Shown here: in pieces, positions 42,249 to 50,202 of the stretch
Numbering within the stretch: position 1 is the stretch's first letter
Layout: the number at the start of each line of letters is the position of its first letter
NCBI GenBank assembly: GCA_024760525.1
Contig: CP060499.1
Span: 1,922,001 to 1,986,000 of the forward strand
Reading direction: 5' to 3'
Length of the DNA stretch: 64,000 nt
DNA from: Nitrospira sp.
GTDB taxonomy: Bacteria > Nitrospirota > Nitrospiria > Nitrospirales > Nitrospiraceae
Notes under the pieces: model-generated
Told to the model about the DNA's origin: nothing
The model's input: the letters and a program-made list of their open reading frames with translations, nothing else
Database searches by the model: none
Program-made: the position numbers and the translations under genes

Positions 42249-42774
42249 TCGAGCGCAGCCCGCCGGAAAACTGATATTTGTTCTCGGTGGGGCGGCGTCA
42301 GGCAAAAGCGAGGTGGCGCTTCGCCTGGGACAAGGCGGCCGGCCGAAGGCCTTTGTCGCAACCGGCCAGGCGCTGGATGATGAAATGATGGCTCGGATTG
42401 CCCGGCATCAGTCGACCCGCCCTTCCGACTGGGCGACGTCGGAGGTTCCAGCAAATCTCGTGAATTGGATTAATAGAAAAGGAGGGCAATATCAATCTAT
42501 TGTCATAGATTGCCTCACGTTATGGTTGAATAATTTAGGCGGGGAAATTACTGAAAACCTGCTTGTTGAAGAGACCGCGAGATTGCTCCAAGCCATTCGA
42601 AAGGTACCGGCGAAGGTGGTGCTCGTCAGCAATGAACTCGGGATGAGTCTGGTCCCGGTTGGACCGGACGTCCGGCGCTTTCGCGATCTGGCTGGAAAGA
42701 TGAACCAGTTGGTGGCGGATGAAGCGGATGAAGTCCACTTTGTCGTGAGCGGCCAGACCTTAAGATTGAAATAA
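42217..42774 (+). CDS. cobU: Adenosylcobinamide kinase / guanylyltransferase
   Basis: A 185-residue CobU/CobP. The Walker A KLIFVLGGAASGKSEVALRL and the second-half segments CLTLWLNNLGGEITENLLVE and VLVSNELGMSLVPVGPDVRR are diagnostic. It phosphorylates adenosylcobinamide and then adds GMP, giving AdoCbi-GDP. Start ATG 42217 (GGGAGCGGG upstream) overlaps the previous gene by 32 bp; the frame extends further upstream without better support. cobT follows 8 bp later. Confidence 0.9.
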   Translation: MSSPRRTQKRDRAQPAGKLIFVLGGAASGKSEVALRLGQGGRPKAFVATGQALDDEMMARIARHQSTRPSDWATSEVPANLVNWINRKGGQYQSIVIDCLTLWLNNLGGEITENLLVEETARLLQAIRKVPAKVVLVSNELGMSLVPVGPDVRRFRDLAGKMNQLVADEADEVHFVVSGQTLRLK

Positions 42775-42782
42775 AGGATGTC

Positions 42783-43838
42783 ATGAAACTAGAGGATGTG
42801 TTGGACCAGATTCAAGTGCCGGACGAGCAGATGGCACGACAGGCTCAGGCTCGGCTCGATCGTTTGACCAAGCCGGTAGGAAGCCTCGGCCGTCTGGAGG
42901 AACTGGCTGTGCGATATGCCATGATTGTCGGCGAAGTAAAGCCAAGCGTGCCGAAAGGTGTCGTCTTCACGTTTGCTGCGGATCATGGGATCGCCCGTGA
43001 AGGTGTCAGCGCCTATCCCCAAGAGGTCACGCCGCAGATGGTGCTGAATTTCCTGCGCGGCGGCGCAGGGGTCAATGTGCTGGCGCGGCATGCCGGGATC
43101 GAAGTCCGTGTCGTCGATATCGGTGTCGCCTACGAATTCGGCTCGATACCCGGGTTGATCCACAAGAAGATCATGCCGGGCACCAATAGCTTTCTTGCCG
43201 GGCCGGCGATGAGTCGAGAGCAGGCGGAACAGGCCATTACGACCGGCATTCAACTCGCAATGGACGCAGCCAATCAGGGAATCGGGATGATCGGAACCGG
43301 TGAAATGGGCATCGGCAACACCACGGCCAGCACTGCGATCACGGCTATCATGACCGGGCGGCCGGTGGAGGAGGTGGCTGGGCGTGGAACGGGAATCGAC
43401 GATACGGGCTATCGGCACAAGGTGTCGGTCATCCAGGAGGCGCTGTCCTTTCACCATCTTGATTCACGTGACGCATTGGAAGTTCTCTCGAAAGTAGGCG
43501 GACTCGAAATCGCCGGACTCGTCGGCCTTATTCTTGGATCGGCTTCGGTGAGAGTGCCGGTGGTGCTGGATGGATTCATTGCCGGAGCCGCCGCGCTGAT
43601 CGCGGCTCGTCTGCAGCCCAAGTGCCTTGGTTATATGATTGCATCTCATCGGTCTGCGGAGCGCGGGCATCAGGTCTTGCTCGACCATCTCGGATTGAAG
43701 CCGCTGCTGGATCTGGATCTACGGTTGGGTGAGGGAACCGGCGCTTGTTTGGCCATGAATCTGATGTGTGCCGCCATCAAGATCATGACGGAGATGGCAA
43801 CGTTCGGCGAGGCCGGTGTGTCGGAGCGTGGGGCATGA
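42783..43838 (+). CDS. cobT: Nicotinate-nucleotide-DMB phosphoribosyltransferase
   Basis: A 351-residue CobT. RLDRLTKPVGSLGRLEELAV is the N-terminal signature, FTFAADHGIAREGVSAYPQE a core motif and GIGMIGTGEMGIGNTTASTA the phosphate-binding loop; a conserved catalytic Glu near the end lies in LRLGEGTGACLAMNLM. It makes alpha-ribazole phosphate from DMB and NaMN. The pairing with bluB indicates DMB as lower ligand. The stop overlaps the cobS start by 4 bp (ATGA). Confidence 0.95.
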   Translation: MKLEDVLDQIQVPDEQMARQAQARLDRLTKPVGSLGRLEELAVRYAMIVGEVKPSVPKGVVFTFAADHGIAREGVSAYPQEVTPQMVLNFLRGGAGVNVLARHAGIEVRVVDIGVAYEFGSIPGLIHKKIMPGTNSFLAGPAMSREQAEQAITTGIQLAMDAANQGIGMIGTGEMGIGNTTASTAITAIMTGRPVEEVAGRGTGIDDTGYRHKVSVIQEALSFHHLDSRDALEVLSKVGGLEIAGLVGLILGSASVRVPVVLDGFIAGAAALIAARLQPKCLGYMIASHRSAERGHQVLLDHLGLKPLLDLDLRLGEGTGACLAMNLMCAAIKIMTEMATFGEAGVSERGA

Positions 43839-44599
43839 CCACTTTTGTTCGGCCTTTTCTATTCGCATGGCATTTTTTGACCGCGGTTCCGCTGAGTCGT
43901 CGCCATCACGAGCCGACCGCAACGGAGCTGGCTGCGTCGATGGCGTGGTATTCCACCGTGGGTCTCATGATCGGCGGCGCGCTGGCGCTGGCGGACGCGG
44001 TACTGGCCAAACTGTTTGCCATGGAGGTCGTGAACGTATTGGTGATCGTGCTGCTCGTTGCGGTCACTCGTGGATTACATCAAGACGGATTGGCGGACAC
44101 GCTTGACGGCCTTGCCGGCGGCCGAACACCGGCCGATCGTTTATCCATCATGCGTGATCCGAGGATCGGTGCGATCGGCGCGACTGGTCTTTTCTTGTCG
44201 TTGATCCTCCGTTATGCGGCCTTGGCGGCGCTTCCGTCGTCGCTCCGTATTCCGGCTCTCGTCTGCATGCCGGCGTTAGGCCGTTGGGCGATGGTCACCC
44301 TAGCATGGCTCTCTCCCTACGCAAGGACTGAGGGTGGATTGGCTGCTCCATTCCTCGTGCATTTGTCCTGGTTTCACGTGTTGGGATCGACCGTCGTATT
44401 GGCCATCGCGCTTGTTCTAGGCCTAGGGGCCTCTGCAACAATCATGACGTTGATCGGATGCTGCGTGGTCATCGTTGCCATTCAGACCGGCTGTCGGGCT
44501 TTGTTCGGTGGCATCACGGGCGATACCCTGGGCGCCACGAATGAAGTCGTCGAGATCCTCTTCTTGCTCTTTCTCCCGCTGTTGCTTGTCCTATCATGA
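43835..44599 (+). CDS. cobS: Adenosylcobinamide-GDP ribazoletransferase (cobalamin synthase)
   Basis: A 254-residue polytopic membrane enzyme. The conserved signature is RGLHQDGLADTLDGLAGGRT with acidic residues for metal binding, followed by MRDPRIGAIGATGLFLSLIL. About six hydrophobic segments follow. It joins AdoCbi-GDP with alpha-ribazole (phosphate) at the inner membrane. The ATG at 43835 overlaps cobT by 4 bp, and the stop overlaps cbiB by 4 bp. Confidence 0.93.
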   Translation: MTTFVRPFLFAWHFLTAVPLSRRHHEPTATELAASMAWYSTVGLMIGGALALADAVLAKLFAMEVVNVLVIVLLVAVTRGLHQDGLADTLDGLAGGRTPADRLSIMRDPRIGAIGATGLFLSLILRYAALAALPSSLRIPALVCMPALGRWAMVTLAWLSPYARTEGGLAAPFLVHLSWFHVLGSTVVLAIALVLGLGASATIMTLIGCCVVIVAIQTGCRALFGGITGDTLGATNEVVEILFLLFLPLLLVLS

Positions 44600-45552
44600 C
44601 CGGAAGTGAATTGCTGCTCGCAGCAAGCATCGATGCCGTGGCGGGAGATCCTCGGTGGTTCCCACATCCCGTTCGTGGCATGGGAGCCGTAATTGCGTGG
44701 TACGACAGGTCTGTCAGAAAGATCTGCCGGAATCCATATGCCCTCCGCACAGGGGGTCTGCTGCTCGCGCTCGGGTTGCCGACATCTGTGTTTTTCTTTA
44801 CCCGTGAACTCATTGCGCTAACCGACCAGGTGACCTGGTGGCTGGGAAGCCTGGTGTCGGTAGGTCTCGCATGGACGACGCTGGCGGGGCGCGATCTGTG
44901 GAACCATGTGTCGGCGGTAAGGGGACAACTGGAACAGGGCAATCTCACCGAGGCTCGTCGAGCCGTCGGTCAAATCGTTGGTCGGGATACCGACCGACTC
45001 TCAGAGGAGGAGATTGTTCGCGCGTCGATTGAAACAGTGGCGGAAAGCACGAGCGATGGAATTATCGCGCCGTTGTTCTATCTGATGGTGGGAGGACCTC
45101 CGCTGGCGCTTGCGTACAAGGCCGTGAATACGTTGGATTCGATGATCGGCCACAAAGACGAACGGTACGTCGATTTTGGCTGGGCCTCCGCCCGGCTCGA
45201 CGACGTTGCCAATTGGATTCCAGCCCGCCTGTCCGCCGTCCTTATACTTCTTGCGGCTGGGTTGATCATGGGTCAGGGTGATCGCGTGAGGGCCGGGTGG
45301 CGCGTGCTTTGCCGTGACGGCGGCAAGCATCCAAGTCCGAACAGCGGGCAGCCCGAAGCGGCGATGGCCGGCTCTCTGGGCGTTCAACTGGGTGGAGTCA
45401 ATTACTATAGAGGAGTGCCAGATGAACGACTTATCATCGGGATAGCTGGACGTCGGCCCCTCGTGAAGGACCTCGTGATCGCATCTCGAATTATGATCGT
45501 CGCGTGTCTTCTGGGCGTATTCCTGATGGTAGGAACGGTATGGCTCGTCTGA
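44596..45552 (+). CDS. cbiB: Adenosylcobinamide-phosphate synthase
   Basis: A 318-residue integral membrane protein of the CbiB/CobD family. The N-terminal LLLAASIDAVAGDPRWFPHP is the family start, with ETVAESTSDGIIAPLFYLMV and ALAYKAVNTLDSMIGHKDER as core motifs. It couples (R)-1-aminopropan-2-yl phosphate to adenosylcobyric acid. It overlaps cobS by 4 bp, and the next gene starts 12 bp before its stop. Note that the name cobD is also used for this enzyme in some organisms. Confidence 0.93.
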   Translation: MTGSELLLAASIDAVAGDPRWFPHPVRGMGAVIAWYDRSVRKICRNPYALRTGGLLLALGLPTSVFFFTRELIALTDQVTWWLGSLVSVGLAWTTLAGRDLWNHVSAVRGQLEQGNLTEARRAVGQIVGRDTDRLSEEEIVRASIETVAESTSDGIIAPLFYLMVGGPPLALAYKAVNTLDSMIGHKDERYVDFGWASARLDDVANWIPARLSAVLILLAAGLIMGQGDRVRAGWRVLCRDGGKHPSPNSGQPEAAMAGSLGVQLGGVNYYRGVPDERLIIGIAGRRPLVKDLVIASRIMIVACLLGVFLMVGTVWLV

Positions 45553-46655
45553 AAAGTGCGATCCATGGCGGCAATATTTACGCAGCGTCGCGTGAACTTG
45601 GCCATGACATCGCGAAGCTCATCGACTTCAGCGCCAGCATCAACCCATTAGGCCCTTCGCCAAATGTCTGGCCGGCGATCGTCAACGCTCGCCATCTATT
45701 GCGTCACTATCCCGACCCGGATTGTTGGGATCTCCGCCAGGCACTGGCCAGATACTGGCAAACAGCTCCGGAACGGATCGTGATAGGAAACGGATCGACG
45801 GAATTGATCGATGCGCTTCCTCGCGCACTCGGCATTCGCCATCTCCTGATTGCGCAGCCCACTTTCTCGGAATATGCCGCATCGATGGTACGGGCCGGAG
45901 GGTGCGTGGAGGCTGTCTATGCGAAGCGCAGGGAGCACTACGCGCAACCGATCGACGGCTTGTGCCGTGTGATAGGGACACGGCGAAGCACATCCAAGGC
46001 CGTCGACGGAGTCATGCTCTGCAATCCCAATAGTCCAAGCGGGCAAGCCTGTTCCCTCGATGATGTCCGGCGGTTGGCACACATCGCTCAGCGCCGAAGG
46101 ATGTGGTTGGTGATCGACGAAGCGTTTGCCGATTATTGCCCCGAGCGGTCGTTTCTTCCGGAAGCCGTATCGTGGCCTCGTGTCGTCGTCTTGCGCAGCA
46201 TCACCAAGTTTTACGCATTGCCAGGACTGCGGATTGGATATGCGGTGGCCGCGCCTTCGGTGATTCAATGCTTCCGTAAGCAGATTTCGACGTGGTCCGT
46301 GAATGCTATGGGACAAGTGGCTGCGCTCGCCGCAATAAATGACCTGGCTCACGCGCGAAAGAGCGTTCGGTTCATGACGAGAGAACGGGAACGGTTCGGA
46401 AACCTGCTTGCCGCCCTGCCCGGCTGTTCAGTGATGCCGACGTATGCCAACTATTTCCTTGTGGAATTACCACGTGGACGGCGTTCGTGTGAAATGGCCG
46501 ACCAGTTGCGGGTCGAAGGGCTGTTGGTTCGCGACTGTTCTGTTATCCCAGGAATGAACTCCCGTTCCATGCGCGTTGCCGTACGTTCTCGACAGGAGAA
46601 TGACCGGCTCATCCAAGCCATGTCGAAGCTGCTTCAGCAAGAAAAGTTGCGATGA
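45540..46655 (+). CDS. cobD: L-threonine-O-3-phosphate decarboxylase (CobD/CobC type)
   Basis: A 371-residue PLP enzyme of fold type I aminotransferases. The N-terminal IHGGNIYAASRELGHDIAKL and DFSASINPLGPSP are typical of this family; the PLP Lys is in VVLRSITKFYALPGLRIGYA. It makes the aminopropanol phosphate used by CbiB. The ATG at 45540 overlaps cbiB by 13 bp. The name cobD here follows Salmonella usage. The stop overlaps cbiZ by 4 bp. Confidence 0.9.
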   Translation: MARLKSAIHGGNIYAASRELGHDIAKLIDFSASINPLGPSPNVWPAIVNARHLLRHYPDPDCWDLRQALARYWQTAPERIVIGNGSTELIDALPRALGIRHLLIAQPTFSEYAASMVRAGGCVEAVYAKRREHYAQPIDGLCRVIGTRRSTSKAVDGVMLCNPNSPSGQACSLDDVRRLAHIAQRRRMWLVIDEAFADYCPERSFLPEAVSWPRVVVLRSITKFYALPGLRIGYAVAAPSVIQCFRKQISTWSVNAMGQVAALAAINDLAHARKSVRFMTRERERFGNLLAALPGCSVMPTYANYFLVELPRGRRSCEMADQLRVEGLLVRDCSVIPGMNSRSMRVAVRSRQENDRLIQAMSKLLQQEKLR

Positions 46656-47368
46656 AAGGAACTTCGACACGCGTCCGTACCCGATATCGAGTGATTGGCC
46701 CCACACTCGTGATCAGTCTCGGAGGCCGAAAGCGGGTGCTGTCGTCTGCCCCGCAAGGCGGAGGGTTCAGCCCGGCCTCCCACATTCTTAACCATCAAGT
46801 TGAAGCGAATCCCGGTTCGAACGGGCGTGTTCCCGATCCGGCGCGTTACCTGCGAAAATTGGCTGTTCAACTGGGGGTCGCTACGAGAACCGTCGGACTC
46901 ATGACCGCCGTCCCAATGACGCAATTAGTCACGGCTCGAGCTGCGGCGGGGCAGCTCTGGGTGGAGTGTTTTGCCACCGTCGGAGTGACGAATGCGGTCC
47001 GGGCCGGGGACCGGCCGCTGCGCCGCATTCATCGAAGGGGAACGTTCAGACCCGGAACGATCAATCTGATCATCGTCACGAACGGGAGTCTTTCAGGCGC
47101 CGCCATGGTCGGGGCGGTGCAGGTTGCCACCGAGGCCAAGACGGGTGTCCTGCGCGATCATGGAGTGCCGACGTGGGAGGGCCGGTCCGGTGCGACCGGG
47201 ACCGGCACAGATGCGGTCGTGATTGCGTGTCAGGTGCGCGGGCTAGGACCTCCGCATGTATATAGCGGTACTCACACGACCATGGGAGCGCTGGTCGGGC
47301 AGGCGGTCGCCGATTGCGTCTCTCGTGGTTTAGCCAAGGCAAAGCAGTGGCAAAGGAAACATCGATGA
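46652..47368 (+). CDS. cbiZ: Adenosylcobinamide amidohydrolase
   Basis: A 238-residue CbiZ. Core motifs include VLSSAPQGGGFSPASHILNH, RTVGLMTAVPMTQLV, and the C-terminal GTGTDAVVIACQVRG with PPHVYSGTHTTMGALVGQAV. CbiZ cleaves the aminopropanol side chain from adenosylcobinamide or pseudo-B12-type corrinoids, yielding adenosylcobyric acid that re-enters the pathway through CbiB. It is the remodelling step that turns the wrong imported corrinoids into cobalamin. Overlaps cobQ by 4 bp. Confidence 0.9.
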   Translation: MKGTSTRVRTRYRVIGPTLVISLGGRKRVLSSAPQGGGFSPASHILNHQVEANPGSNGRVPDPARYLRKLAVQLGVATRTVGLMTAVPMTQLVTARAAAGQLWVECFATVGVTNAVRAGDRPLRRIHRRGTFRPGTINLIIVTNGSLSGAAMVGAVQVATEAKTGVLRDHGVPTWEGRSGATGTGTDAVVIACQVRGLGPPHVYSGTHTTMGALVGQAVADCVSRGLAKAKQWQRKHR

Positions 47369-48906
47369 TGGCACGCGCTCTCGCAGTGCTCGGCACAGGT
47401 TCGGATGTGGGCAAAAGCTTGATCACGGCCGGCCTGTGCCGATTGCTGTATCGGACCGGTGCGCGTGTCGCGCCGTTCAAAGCCCAAAATATGTCGTTGA
47501 ATTCGTTCGTCACTCCCGCTGGTTCTGAAATTGGAAGAGCGCAAGCATTGCAAGCAGAGGCCTGCGGGATACCACCACACGTTGACATGAACCCGATCCT
47601 TCTCAAACCGGAGTCCGACGACTGCTCGCAGGTCGTCGTGCTGGGAAAAGTGTTCGCGAAGCAAAAGGCATCGTCGTATTTTGAAGGTCGGCGCACGCTC
47701 TGGACTGTCGTTGAAGAGAGTTACGTTCGGTTGGCGGGCCGATATGAAGTGATCGTGATTGAAGGAGCGGGCAGCGCGGCGGAAGTCAATCTTCGGGAGC
47801 GCGATTTGGTCAATTGGCCCGTCGTGAAGCTGGCTGACGCCAAAGTTCTCTTGGTGGCCGATATCGATCGGGGCGGGGTCTTTGCTCAAGTGCTTGGAAC
47901 ATTGGATCTGTTGGAGCCGGAGGAACGCGCTCGGGTCTGCGGGGTCATCATCAACAAATTCCGTGGCGACGCCACATTGTTCGTCGATGGGGTGAAATTC
48001 CTGGAGTCCCGAGGTGGGATCCCGGTGTTGGGCGTGGTCCCGTTCCTTCGTGATCTGGTGCTCGATCAGGAAGATAGCCTTGATCTCGTCCGTCATGGGT
48101 CAACTGATTTTTCAACTGATCGGGTCAACATCGCCGTGATTTTGCTGCCGCACATGAGCAACTTTACGGATTTCAATGCGTTGGCGGCCGAGGGGGATGT
48201 TGCGTTGAAGTATGCCGCTTCGCCGTCGAATCTCACCGATGCGGACGTGGTGATCATTCCGGGGAGCAAGAATACGCTGGCGGACTTGTCCTATCTACAA
48301 AGGAACGGATATGGGCCGGCGCTCGATGATCATGTGCATGGGCGCCGAGAACTGATCGGTATCTGCGGTGGTTATCAGATGCTTGGCCGGAAAATATCGG
48401 ATCCACATGAGGTCGAGCAGGGCGGTACGAGTGATGGACTGGGTTACTTGAATACGGAGACGGAGCTCAAGCAGGTCAAGCAAACCGCACAAGTGGAAGC
48501 TCGTCCGACTGACGCCTTTGTAGGTAATCATGGTGTAGTCCGCGGATATCACGTTCACATGGGCGTCACGCTTCGCGGAAATGAAAGTCCGTGTTTCAGC
48601 GTTCGCCGGTATTTGGAACCGGGTGAGGAGGCGCGATCATCGCCCGCTCCGAATGAGGAAGAGTTCGATGGAGCGATCCGGAACGATGGCCTTGTGTGGG
48701 GCACCTACATACACGGTGTATTTGATGAATCTGAGTTTCGTCGGGCCTGGCTCAACCGTGCTCGTACGAGAAAAAGGCTTCCGCCACTTGAAGCACTCGC
48801 GTCTGCGGTTGTGACGGATCGATTAGTCGGAGAACTTGATCGGTGGGCGGATCATTTGTCCCATCACCTCGATGTGTCTCGCCTCATCGGATATTTTCAC
48901 CCATAA
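47365..48906 (+). CDS. cobQ: Cobyric acid synthase
   Basis: A 513-residue glutamine-dependent amidase. The ATPase domain begins ALAVLGTGSDVGKSLITAGL, with RVAPFKAQNMSLNSFVTPAG next, and the GATase nucleophile is Cys in LIGICGGYQMLGRKI. It amidates carboxyls b, d, e and g of adenosylcobyrinic a,c-diamide. The gene closes the operon; the start overlaps cbiZ (ATGA). No dedicated terminator is evident after it. Confidence 0.95.
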   Translation: MMARALAVLGTGSDVGKSLITAGLCRLLYRTGARVAPFKAQNMSLNSFVTPAGSEIGRAQALQAEACGIPPHVDMNPILLKPESDDCSQVVVLGKVFAKQKASSYFEGRRTLWTVVEESYVRLAGRYEVIVIEGAGSAAEVNLRERDLVNWPVVKLADAKVLLVADIDRGGVFAQVLGTLDLLEPEERARVCGVIINKFRGDATLFVDGVKFLESRGGIPVLGVVPFLRDLVLDQEDSLDLVRHGSTDFSTDRVNIAVILLPHMSNFTDFNALAAEGDVALKYAASPSNLTDADVVIIPGSKNTLADLSYLQRNGYGPALDDHVHGRRELIGICGGYQMLGRKISDPHEVEQGGTSDGLGYLNTETELKQVKQTAQVEARPTDAFVGNHGVVRGYHVHMGVTLRGNESPCFSVRRYLEPGEEARSSPAPNEEEFDGAIRNDGLVWGTYIHGVFDESEFRRAWLNRARTRKRLPPLEALASAVVTDRLVGELDRWADHLSHHLDVSRLIGYFHP

Positions 48907-48948
48907 ATGCTCCTGCTTGATCAGGCATCGTGCCTTGTATCTATGTAG

Positions 48949-49182
48949 TTGATTATCACTACGTTTTTAGTGATTTACGCACTTATATCGGCTCCAATTT
49001 ATGCACGGAGCGATGCCGATATTCACCGTTTTCTTGCCATCCATCAACAAGTCGTTACACTGCATGGGACAGCATGTTTCGACGATGTGGGGATGAGAAA
49101 GAGTGCCTTGAGCACGATTCATGAGGCGGGTGCAGGCAATGGATTGATCTGCGCGATCAGTGCAGTGATGCCGGTGCGCTGA
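48949..49182 (+). CDS. Possible small secreted protein
   Basis: A 77-residue frame from a TTG start, with an N-terminal hydrophobic stretch (IITTFLVIYALISAPIYARS) that reads as a signal peptide. The mature part has two Cys (ACFDD, LICAI), possibly a disulfide. No clear ribosome site precedes it, and the family is not recognised, so the call is tentative. It lies between the cobalamin operon and the chemosensory cluster. Confidence 0.35.
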   Translation: MIITTFLVIYALISAPIYARSDADIHRFLAIHQQVVTLHGTACFDDVGMRKSALSTIHEAGAGNGLICAISAVMPVR

Positions 49183-49222
49183 AAACAGCCTGAGAGTCCA
49201 TTGAAAGGAGAGGAAAGGCGTT

Positions 49223-49585
49223 ATGAGCAAAATCGTGATCGTCGATGATTCATATGCGGAACTGCAGCTTATCGAGTCGTACCTCAAAGCTGCCCACCAT
49301 ACCGTCCTGTCGTTCTCAACGGCAGACGGTTTGGAGGATAAGATCGCCTCAGAGAAGCCGGACCTCATCGTCTTGGACGTGGTGATGCCGGGTCGGAACG
49401 GATTTCAGGCCTGCCGGGATTTGAAAAATGATGCTCGATTCAAGAACATCCCGATCGTGCTGTGCACCTCGAAGGGACAGGAAAGCGATAAGTTCTGGGG
49501 ACAGCAACAGGGAGCGAACGGCCACGTCGTAAAACCCTTCAAATCGGAAGACCTTCTGCACGCCGTGAAGGTCGCACTTGGTTGA
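49223..49585 (+). CDS. Single-domain response regulator (PilH/PilG-like)
   Basis: A 120-residue CheY-fold receiver. The acidic pocket Asp8-Asp9, the phospho-acceptor Asp52 in LIVLDVVMPGRNGFQACRDL, Thr in IVLCTSKGQES and Lys in HVVKPFKSED are all present. It is the first gene of the chemosensory operon. GAAAGGAGAGG precedes the ATG. In Pil-Chp systems such small regulators set extension/retraction of type IV pili. The output target is not visible in the sequence. Confidence 0.9.
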   Translation: MSKIVIVDDSYAELQLIESYLKAAHHTVLSFSTADGLEDKIASEKPDLIVLDVVMPGRNGFQACRDLKNDARFKNIPIVLCTSKGQESDKFWGQQQGANGHVVKPFKSEDLLHAVKVALG

Positions 49586-49600
49586 GTGAACCGATGATGC

Positions 49601-50188
49601 ATGGGCCGGGAGACGATGGATCCATTCTGTAATTTACCTCAGCTTAGCCCAGACGCAACACTGGACCAGGCACGATCGACAGGTACGGTGAGAGTCTGCT
49701 TGATCACACTGGGAGGAAGAAGCTTTGCTGTAAATTTGAGCCATGTTCGTGAAGTCTTCAAACTCGAGTCGATCACGCCGGTGCCCGGCATGCCCGCCAC
49801 GCTGGTCGGTGTCGCCAATCTACGTGGGATCATTATTCCCCTGGCCGATTTACGGTCGACGTTGGGCACATCTATTTCGGCCGTACAAAAATATGCGGTG
49901 ATCGTACGGCATGGCGCTCAACAGGTGGGTATTCTTATCGACGAGGTGCCCGAAATTCGCACCATCGATATTGACGACCTGTCGGCCCCATCTGTCCAGG
50001 ATGCGGCTGTCGATCATCCGTTTCTTTCGGGGTTCTTCAAGACCGAAACCAACGTGAGGGGCATGCTGGAAGTGTCGCGATTGCTCGCCTCCGTGGAGGA
50101 GGCGAGGGGCGACACTCGTGCGCTCGTACAGGCTAAGAATGTTGGGAACGAGGGTGTGACCGGCACCGGATCGTATCCCGGACGGTGA
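49601..50188 (+). CDS. CheW-like adaptor (PilI-like)
   Basis: A 195-residue CheW-domain protein. The domain starts about residue 25: TVRVCLITLGGRSFAVNLSH, then EVFKLESITPVPGMPATLVG, GVANLRGIIIPLADLRSTLG, the usual order of CheW strands. A Pro/Gly-poor tail of ~30 residues follows. It bridges the MCP and CheA. Start could be the ATG at 49601 or one five codons later. Confidence 0.88.
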   Translation: MGRETMDPFCNLPQLSPDATLDQARSTGTVRVCLITLGGRSFAVNLSHVREVFKLESITPVPGMPATLVGVANLRGIIIPLADLRSTLGTSISAVQKYAVIVRHGAQQVGILIDEVPEIRTIDIDDLSAPSVQDAAVDHPFLSGFFKTETNVRGMLEVSRLLASVEEARGDTRALVQAKNVGNEGVTGTGSYPGR

Positions 50189-50202
50189 GGAGGAGGGAAG
50201 TC

